A DNA stretch of 64,000 nt from DATBLE01 sp963837265 (GTDB lineage: Bacteria > Actinomycetota > Thermoleophilia > Gaiellales > Gaiellaceae), in contig CAWIMQ010000002.1 of assembly GCA_963837265.1 (NCBI GenBank), forward strand, positions 62,001 to 126,000, given 5' to 3'. Positions 58,056-64,000 of the stretch are shown in pieces; within the stretch, counting starts at the first letter, position 1; every line of letters starts with the position of its first letter. The position numbers were made by a program, and so were the translations under genes. The notes under the pieces are model-generated. The model saw only the letters and a program-made list of their open reading frames with translations. It did no database searches and was not told where the DNA came from.

Positions 58056-59306
58056 ATGCCCGAATGCCCCGTGTGCGGGCGGCGGTACGACGGTCGCTTC
58101 AAGGTCTTCGTGCCCCCGCATCCCGACTCGTTCGACACGATCGAGTGCGCGCGGCGGGCGGCGGCCGCCTGGGGCGCCGGGCCCGCTCGCCTTCCGGTCA
58201 CGGTGCCGACGATCGGCGCGGTCCGGCCGGCCGCGCGCTCAACTCGACCGGCAGCCGCTCCCCGGCGGGGGATCGCGGCCCTCGCCGCCCTCGCGCTCGC
58301 GCCGGGCCAGGTCGCGCTCGGCGCCGGCGTCGGGCTCGCGGCCGCGGGAACGGCCGCGTCCATCTACCTCGCGGTCGGGCCGGCGGGCAACGCCCCCGCA
58401 CTCCGCCTCGGCGGTCTCCGGACGCCGGAGCACCGGGCCGTCCGCCGGCCCCGCCGCCCCCGGCCCTCCGGGGCCGCCGCCTCTCCGGTGACGACCGGGC
58501 CGGCGGTGCCGCTCGAAGCCGCCCACCCGCCGGATGCCTCCGCTCGCGCCCGCCCGCCGGACGCACCGGCTCGCGCTCGCCCGCGCCGGACGCGCCCGAC
58601 GACCGCCGCCCGGCCGAGGCCCCCCGGCACGACCACGCCGGGACCGGTCGCGGAGGCCGGTACCCCACAGCTCGCCTCACGGTCGGTCGTGCCGGCACCG
58701 ACGACACCGCACCCGCAGCCACCTGCGGGCTCACAGCCGGCGCCGGCGCCCCGGGCGGGTACGCCTCCGCCCGCTCGGCCCGAACGGTCGGCGCCACCCG
58801 CATCCACACCGTCCCCCTCCGCCTCGCCGCCGGCGGCGCCCGCCGAGCCGGCCCCGGCGACGCCCGGCAGCTCGCCCGCGGAAAGCACCGCCCCGGAGAG
58901 CACGGCTCCGGCCGGCCCTCCCGAGACCGGCCGGGCGCCGGCCGAGGCGGCCCCGAGCACGAGCGGAGATCAAGGCTCCGCGTCCCCGGCAGGCGGCTCC
59001 CCGGCAGGCGGCTCCCCGGCGCTCGCGTCGGCATCGACGAGGACGAGCGCCGGGACACGCTCGCCGTCGACGTCCGAGCCGTCCAGGGCGGTGCGGCCGC
59101 AGCGTGACGAGGCACGCCCCGGGGATCAGCCCGACGGTGAGAGCCGCGACAAGGCCCCGCAGCCGAGCGGCCGGCCCCGGGACGGAGCGGATCGAGAGGA
59201 TACCTCCGCAGGCCGCGAGCACGGCGGCGGCGACCACGGCCGCCGGGGCGACGATCGCGGCGGCGGCCACGGTCACGAGCGCGGCGACGGCCACCGCCGC
59301 GGCTGA
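58056..59306 (+). CDS. proline/alanine-rich protein with N-terminal Cys motif
   Basis: 416 residues. The first 40 (PECPVCGRRYDGRFKVFVPP, then DSFDTIECARRAA) look conserved and hold Cys residues for a small zinc site. A hydrophobic stretch (about 70-105, IAALAALALAPGQVALGAGV) may span the membrane. The rest is low-complexity Pro, Ala, Ser and Arg, ending HGHERGDGHRRG. Function unknown. Strong coding bias only in the first third; the low-complexity part may be variable. Confidence 0.6.
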   Translation: MPECPVCGRRYDGRFKVFVPPHPDSFDTIECARRAAAAWGAGPARLPVTVPTIGAVRPAARSTRPAAAPRRGIAALAALALAPGQVALGAGVGLAAAGTAASIYLAVGPAGNAPALRLGGLRTPEHRAVRRPRRPRPSGAAASPVTTGPAVPLEAAHPPDASARARPPDAPARARPRRTRPTTAARPRPPGTTTPGPVAEAGTPQLASRSVVPAPTTPHPQPPAGSQPAPAPRAGTPPPARPERSAPPASTPSPSASPPAAPAEPAPATPGSSPAESTAPESTAPAGPPETGRAPAEAAPSTSGDQGSASPAGGSPAGGSPALASASTRTSAGTRSPSTSEPSRAVRPQRDEARPGDQPDGESRDKAPQPSGRPRDGADREDTSAGREHGGGDHGRRGDDRGGGHGHERGDGHRRG

Positions 59307-59315
59307 GGCCCGCCG

Positions 59316-60422
59316 CTAGGACGTCCCTTCGCTCGAGTCGCCCAGGTCGTCGTCGGCGGCCATCACTCTTCCCTTCCCCGCCCGCTTCGCGCGGTAGAGG
59401 GCCTGGTCGACGCGCCGGAACAAGGACGTCGCGTCGTCGTCGCGGCCGAGCTCGGCCATTCCGGCCGAGATCGCGAGACTGGGGACGCGCCCGATCGGCT
59501 GGCCCTGGACCGCCAGCTGCAGGCGCCGGAAGAAGCGCTCGACGTCCTCGAGAGAGGACTCGGGCAGAATGACCGCGAACTCGTCGCCCCCGACCCTGCA
59601 GGGAATGTCGGCCCCGCGGACGACCGAGCGCAGGCGCTCCGCGACCTCGGCCAGCACCGCGTCTCCCCCGAGGTGGCCGATCTCCTCGTTGATCGCCTTG
59701 AAGTTGTCGAGGTCGAAGAAGATCAGGGCGAGGCGGCGGTCGTAGCGGTGCGCCCTCTTGACCTCGTGCGCGAGCGTCTCGTGAAAGTAGCGGCGGTTGT
59801 GCAGGCCGCTCAGTGGGTCGCGGACGGCCAGCTCGTGGAGCTCCCGGAACCGCCGCGCGTTCTCGATCGCCCTGCCGGCCGTGAGCGCCAGCTCCTCGAG
59901 ACCGGCGAGGTCGTCGTCCTGCGGCTCCTCGAGCGGACGGCGCCAGAACACGGCGAGAGTACCGGTGGACGAGCCGTGGTCGGTCGTCAGCGGAAGCAGG
60001 ATTCCGAGCTGGATCGCGTTCGGCGTGCCGGCGCCCTCGCCCGGGAAGCGGTAGCGGACGGTGAGCGAGCGGGAGCGGCTCTCCTGCGGCCAGCTGCCGA
60101 GCAGGGGCAGGGCCTCGTCCGAGGCGAGGCTCATCGCCTTCACGATCGGAGGCTGGCCCTCTTCCCACAGGGCGACGGCCGCGGCGTCCGCGTCCGCGAG
60201 CAGCGTGGCGCCCTGGAGCACCCGCGTCAGCAACTCGTCGAGATCGAGCGTCTCGGTCAGGGCGGAGAGCTGCCGCGCCCAGCGGAGCTCGAACTGCGCC
60301 CGCCGCAGCTCTTCCGAGTCGGGCACGCCTCTCGACCTGCCCGACGACAGCCGGCGCCCGACCACGACGACGACCAGCACGCCCGCGAGGGCGGCGGCGA
60401 GCGCGATCGCGAGCGCGGTCAC
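59316..60422 (-). CDS. GAF-GGDEF diguanylate cyclase
   Basis: 368 residues: one N-terminal membrane helix (ALAIALAAALAGVLVVVVVG), a GAF-like domain (about 45-190) and a GGDEF domain. Active site RVGGDEFAVILPE is intact and an inhibitory RxxD site (RGAD) lies five residues before it, so it should make cyclic di-GMP with feedback. DPLSGLHNRRYFHE and FFDLDNFKAINEEIGHLGGD are the usual metal and GTP motifs. GTG start. Confidence 0.93.
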   Translation of the reverse strand: MTALAIALAAALAGVLVVVVVGRRLSSGRSRGVPDSEELRRAQFELRWARQLSALTETLDLDELLTRVLQGATLLADADAAAVALWEEGQPPIVKAMSLASDEALPLLGSWPQESRSRSLTVRYRFPGEGAGTPNAIQLGILLPLTTDHGSSTGTLAVFWRRPLEEPQDDDLAGLEELALTAGRAIENARRFRELHELAVRDPLSGLHNRRYFHETLAHEVKRAHRYDRRLALIFFDLDNFKAINEEIGHLGGDAVLAEVAERLRSVVRGADIPCRVGGDEFAVILPESSLEDVERFFRRLQLAVQGQPIGRVPSLAISAGMAELGRDDDATSLFRRVDQALYRAKRAGKGRVMAADDDLGDSSEGTS

Positions 60423-60679
60423 CGGGCGACGTCCGTCATGCGGGCAGCCGCCTCCAGGTGAGCGCCGTGCCGCGCGGAGCCGTGCCGCCCCGCCGCTTTC
60501 GCTCTCGTCCGGCTCGCAGTGGCGAAGAAAGGGTCATCGTGGCGTGGGTTTGCAAGGACGGGACCGATCTAGAGGGTCGGAGGCCCCCGGCCGTCATCCC
60601 GCATATTCCCTCTCCCTTTTCGCGACGTGCTAAATGCACGTACAGAACTAACCGTATCCAGGAAGGAAAGGAGGTCAAT

Positions 60680-60730
60680 ATGCAGCGAACTCGCCCGGAT
60701 GCCCGCTCGGCGCGGGCGGCTAGGAGCTGA
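60680..60730 (+). CDS. 16-codon ORF with strong ribosome-binding site
   Basis: MQRTRPDARSARAARS, preceded by AAAGGAGGTCAAT, the best Shine-Dalgarno in the window. An ACGTGC/GCACGT hairpin lies at 60625-60643. It ends 11 bases inside the 3' end of the convergent secreted-protein gene. It may be a regulatory peptide or the remnant of a lost gene. The rest of the gap 60423-60679 shows nothing I can name. Confidence 0.3.
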   Translation: MQRTRPDARSARAARS

Positions 60731-62459
60731 GAGCGAGGAACGGCAGGTAGGTGGAGACCGCGACTACCGCCGGATTCGGAAGATCGTCGCGGAGGCACGT
60801 GGTCCGCGCCAGCGCGGAGAGCCCCCGCTTGAGGGCGCCGTCCTCGTACGCCTGGGTGCGGGCAAAGGAGACGAGCGCCGTCCGGATCGCCAGGCGGGCC
60901 GAATCGAGCGGGAGCGCCCCGAGCGGCAGGGCCGCGTCGAGCGGCGTGACCGTGTACGACCCGAGACCCGTCGTGAACGGCGAGGCGACCGCAGACGGCA
61001 GACGGAAGAGCGCGGCGGGGGCGGAAGCGGCGAGCGCGAACCCGGACGTACGGTTTCCGAGCCACGACGCCGCAGGCTGCACCTTGAACGGGCGGACGAG
61101 GACGTCGGGATAGGAGGCGTAGAACGTCGCGATCTCGGCCTCGGTGGGCGCCCGGACGACCATCGCACCCTCGATCTGCGCGCGCAGCAGCTCGTCTGCG
61201 ATCGCCGCCCTCGCGACGTAGATGTTCGCCCCGGCCCTGGCCAGCGCGGCGGTGAAAGCCGCTCGGCCACCGCTGAACGCCCCGTCCACGATCGCCTGCT
61301 CGGCCTCGCGGACCCGGTCGGGCGAGACCTCGGCCAGATCCGTCTCGACGAGCCGGTCGAAGAGGATCGTGAACGCCACGTCGCGGTCGTGCGTGACCGC
61401 TGTCATCCTCGACAGGTCGGTCTGGCGCAGGTACCGCCCGTCGAGCGAGCACTGCGCCCCCTGCGGCAGGACGATCTGCCCCTCGGTCAGCGACGGCTCG
61501 AAGCCGTCACCCGCCTCGCTCGGGCCGTCGCAGAGGCTCTGGTCTCGCGTCCAGAGGTAGACGCAGGCGGCGGCCTGCTTGTCGGGGTCCGAGCCGGCGA
61601 CGTTGAAGGTTCCCCACCCCCAGGTCCAGACCGTGGCGACGCCGAACTCGGCTGCGACACGCTCCGCGGCGAGCGTGTACAGCTTCGCGAATCGAAACCA
61701 GGTGCTCGACGGCTCCAGGCCCTCGCGCCCGCCCGTCCCCGGCCCGGACTGGAAGCCGAGCACGAAGCCGAGCTTCGACACCGGGATCCCGATCGCCGTG
61801 TAGGCGGCGATCGCCGCGCGCAGCCTCGTGCGCATCTGCCGGCTCCCGAGGATCACTCCCTGGCGCATCACCTTCGGGGCGTTGAAGTAGACCTCGGGAA
61901 CGAGGTCCGCGACCTGCGCCGCCTGCCGCCACCATTCCGCCGCGTCACCGCCCGTGTAGGGGAACGAGTTGACGAGCAGGAACGGGCGGGCGCCGAGCCC
62001 CTGGAGCGCCCGAAGCAGGTCGAGCACGTTCTGCCGGTAGCGCGAGTTCGTCGTCGTCCACGGCGTCGTCGTCGACGCCCCGTTCAGCTCGTTCAGCGCG
62101 ATGAGCGGGGTCGCGCACCCGGACGACGCGACTGCGGTGTCGAAGAGCTTCTGCGCCGACGGCGTGATCGTGGCGGGGTCGGCCGGCGCGGTCGTCGTCC
62201 CGACGAGCGCGCCCAGCTTCATGTGCCAGTAGACCGTCTGCGCCCCCGCGTTCCGGAGCGAGGCGGGGACGGCCTTGCCGGAGGTGGCGGCGATGATCCC
62301 CGGCCGGCCGAAGACCGCCTGCCGGAACCCGACCGACCCTTCGGCGTAGTCGATCCAGACGGGCGTGACGTCCGGCAGGCCGCACTCCGCGGCATCCGCC
62401 CTGTGGGCTGAGACGAGCGCCCCCAGGAGCGCGAGCGCGATGACGGTTGCCGTCCTCAC
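60720..62459 (-). CDS. large secreted hypothetical protein
   Basis: 579 residues from GTG 62459. Signal peptide (TATVIALALLGALVSAHRADA). The N-terminal 300 residues (VWIDYAEGSVGFRQAVFGRP, YWHMKLGALVG, WTWGWGTFNVAG) resemble a TIM-barrel-like surface protein. The C-terminal 250 (LTEGQIVLPQGAQCSLDGRY, EAEIATFYASYPDVLVRPF) are helical and recall SurA/PpiC-type chaperone regions, without clear isomerase residues. Function unknown. It is convergent with the short ORF at 60680. Confidence 0.7.
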   Translation of the reverse strand: MRTATVIALALLGALVSAHRADAAECGLPDVTPVWIDYAEGSVGFRQAVFGRPGIIAATSGKAVPASLRNAGAQTVYWHMKLGALVGTTTAPADPATITPSAQKLFDTAVASSGCATPLIALNELNGASTTTPWTTTNSRYRQNVLDLLRALQGLGARPFLLVNSFPYTGGDAAEWWRQAAQVADLVPEVYFNAPKVMRQGVILGSRQMRTRLRAAIAAYTAIGIPVSKLGFVLGFQSGPGTGGREGLEPSSTWFRFAKLYTLAAERVAAEFGVATVWTWGWGTFNVAGSDPDKQAAACVYLWTRDQSLCDGPSEAGDGFEPSLTEGQIVLPQGAQCSLDGRYLRQTDLSRMTAVTHDRDVAFTILFDRLVETDLAEVSPDRVREAEQAIVDGAFSGGRAAFTAALARAGANIYVARAAIADELLRAQIEGAMVVRAPTEAEIATFYASYPDVLVRPFKVQPAASWLGNRTSGFALAASAPAALFRLPSAVASPFTTGLGSYTVTPLDAALPLGALPLDSARLAIRTALVSFARTQAYEDGALKRGLSALARTTCLRDDLPNPAVVAVSTYLPFLALSS

Positions 62460-62577
62460 GTTTCCTATTTTGGCGAAAGAAGCAGGATGCCTTCTCTCGA
62501 GCTCCGTCGCCGCGACCGGCATGGCGGGCGCGGCCCGCTCCCGTTCCCGAGGCGCGTGCGGATCAGGAGGGGGAGCC

Positions 62578-62606
62578 CACGGGGGGAACCGGCCGTTCCC
62601 CCCGTG
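62578..62606 (-). terminator. GGGGGAACC-type palindrome downstream of rpoC
   Basis: CACGGGGGGAAC/GTTCCCCCCGTG, 12 bp perfect with a 5-base loop, 31 bases beyond the rpoC stop. GGAGGGGGA precedes it on the plus strand. Likely the rpoC terminator and a member of the dispersed palindrome family. Confidence 0.6.
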
Positions 62607-62637
62607 TGGAGCGAGCCGGCGGCGAAGCCGCCGTGCG

Positions 62638-64000
62638 CTATTCCTCCGCCTCGCCGGCCTCGGTCGGCTTGCCCTCGTCGTTCAGGTCGGGCTGCCCGCC
62701 GAAGTCGAGCCCGAGGGATGCGAGGTCGATCCCGCCGCCGTCCGAGCCGATCTCCTGGAGGGCGGCCAGCAGCGTCTCGCGCTCGTACGCCTCCTTCGGC
62801 ACCTTCTCCGACGGCCCGATCTCGATCGTCCGGTAGCGCTTCAGCCCGGTCGCGGCCGGGATCAGCTTCCCGATGATCACGTTCTCCTTCAGGCCGAGCA
62901 GGCGGTCGACCTTCCCCTCGATCGAGGCGTCGGTCAGCACCTTCGTCGTCTCCTGGAAGGAGGCGGCAGAGAGGAAGGACTCGGTCGCAAGCGACGCCTT
63001 CGTGATCCCGAGGATCAGCGGCTCGAAGATCGCCTGCTCGCCCTTCTCCTTCTTCACCCGCTTGTTCTCGCGCTCGAGGACGACCTTGTCGACCATCTGG
63101 CCGGGCAGGAACTCGGTCGAGCCGGAGTTCTCGATCCGGATCTTCTTCAGCATCTGCCGGACGATCAGCTCGATGTGCTTGTCGTGGATGTCGACGCCCT
63201 GCGACTTGTAGACCTTCTGCACCTCCCGGACGAGGTACAGCTCGGTCGGCGTGGAGCCGCGGCCGCCGACGTAGTGCAGCTCGAGCAGCTCGGTCGGGTT
63301 GATCGAGCCCTCGTTCAGAGGGTCGCCCGGCTCGATGTCGTCGCCCGTCCTGACGAGCAGCCGCGTGCGCCGCGGGAGCTGGTATTCCCTGGGCTCGTCC
63401 TCTTCGCTCGTCGTCATCGGGTCGATGGTCACCTTCGGACCGCGCTCGGTGTCCTCCACGGTCACCTTGCCGGCGATCTCCGCGAGGCGGGCGGCACCCT
63501 TCGGGTTCCGGGCCTCGAAGATCTCGACGACTCGCGGGAGCCCGTGCGTGATGTCGGCGCCGGCGACGCCACCGGTGTGGAACGTCCGCATGGTCAGCTG
63601 CGTGCCCGGCTCTCCGATCGACTGGGCGGCGATGATCCCGACCGCGTCGCCGATCTCGCACATGCCGCCGGTGGCGAGGAAGATGCCGTAGCACGCCCGG
63701 CACACGCCGTACTCGCTCTTGCACTTGAGCACGGAGCGCACCGGCAGGGTCGTCAGCTCCGTGCCCTCGAGCTCCGCCGCGGCGGCCTGCAGCCTGGCGC
63801 TGTCGATCATCTCGCCCTTCCCGACCAGCTTCGTCTTGCCGGGCTTGCCGCTCGCGAGCGGCTTGTAGACATCCTCGGCCGCCACCCGTCCGAGCAGGCT
63901 CCGGTTGAGCCCCTCGGGCAGGTGCATCGGCAGGTCGATGTGCTCGTCGGAACGGCAATCCTCCTCGCGGATGATCACGTCCTGCGCGACGTCGACCAGG
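62638..64000 (-). CDS. rpoC: DNA-directed RNA polymerase subunit beta' (3' part)
   Basis: The C-terminal 453 residues; the 5' part lies beyond the window edge. Conserved blocks: IIREEDCRS, the zinc motif with C..C..C (CKSEYGVCRACYG), VGIIAAQSIGEPGTQLTMRT (trigger loop region), FHTGGVAGADITHGLPRVVE and GITKASLATESFLSAASFQE. It ends in an acidic tail (DEGKPTEAGEAEE). In many actinobacteria rpoC is followed soon by rpsL; here three unrelated genes intervene. Confidence 0.97.
   Translation of the reverse strand, partial: LVDVAQDVIIREEDCRSDEHIDLPMHLPEGLNRSLLGRVAAEDVYKPLASGKPGKTKLVGKGEMIDSARLQAAAAELEGTELTTLPVRSVLKCKSEYGVCRACYGIFLATGGMCEIGDAVGIIAAQSIGEPGTQLTMRTFHTGGVAGADITHGLPRVVEIFEARNPKGAARLAEIAGKVTVEDTERGPKVTIDPMTTSEEDEPREYQLPRRTRLLVRTGDDIEPGDPLNEGSINPTELLELHYVGGRGSTPTELYLVREVQKVYKSQGVDIHDKHIELIVRQMLKKIRIENSGSTEFLPGQMVDKVVLERENKRVKKEKGEQAIFEPLILGITKASLATESFLSAASFQETTKVLTDASIEGKVDRLLGLKENVIIGKLIPAATGLKRYRTIEIGPSEKVPKEAYERETLLAALQEIGSDGGGIDLASLGLDFGGQPDLNDEGKPTEAGEAEE

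Overview
The window is high-GC DNA with short intergenic gaps, many GTG/TTG starts, start codons that often sit 6-8 bases after a TANNNT box, and a zinc-ribbon S14. Together with L,D-transpeptidase, VanW, NlpC/P60 and 3D-domain cell-wall genes, this points to an actinobacterium. A Thermoleophilia/Gaiellales-like lineage is my inference from gene style; no 16S gene is present to confirm it.

Positions 1-35900 are mixed chromosome: nucleoside, lipid and cell-wall genes (1-8870); a fatty-acid or acyl-CoA degradation block with three acyl-CoA dehydrogenases, an SDR and an enoyl-CoA hydratase (8890-14230); three tandem cupin genes, the last one decaying (14440-15830); a TetR-MFS operon facing a CoA-transferase (16280-19100); HAD, MFS, SHOCT, tRNA-Pro and Nif3 genes; Ku; a long-chain acyl-CoA ligase; two coiled-coil cell-wall proteins; a NarL-type regulator; LigA; TruA; a lipoprotein cyclophilin; an SRPBCC/ArsR pair; and ClpP. 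Two TTGAC-YGGTCAG-TCAA palindromes, 5 kb apart, probably tie the acyl-CoA genes and the CoA-transferase to the same TetR regulator.

Positions 35969-57857 are one long minus-strand translation cluster, read from high to low coordinates: rpsL-rpsG-fusA-tuf, then the S10, spc and alpha operons (rpsJ to rplQ, with secY, adk, map, infA, rpmJ and rpoA). A sigma-A-like promoter lies at 57962-57991. The 3' part of rpoC (62638-64000) is separated from rpsL by three unrelated genes: a proline-rich protein, a GGDEF protein and a secreted protein.

The most unusual signals are in the ribosomal cluster. Almost every gap longer than about 30 bases holds a perfect inverted repeat over a stop codon or against a start codon, plus a short ORF that starts on or near the upstream stop and ends on or just before the downstream start. 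Nearly the same hairpin/Shine-Dalgarno cassette precedes both rplF and clpP. Ribosomal protein S17 carries an acidic, repetitive N-terminal extension of about 250 residues; S3, L22, L15 and L17 also have long tails. Between rplP and rpmC lie three near-identical 69-base repeats. rpsL appears to start at ATT, rplD lacks a clear start, and infA shows two compensating frameshifts. Some of these could be assembly errors and need checking against reads.

A family of GGGGGAACC/GGTTCCCCC palindromes sits just downstream of several genes (response regulator, tRNA-Pro, nif3, secY, rpoC) and looks like a dispersed terminator-type repeat.
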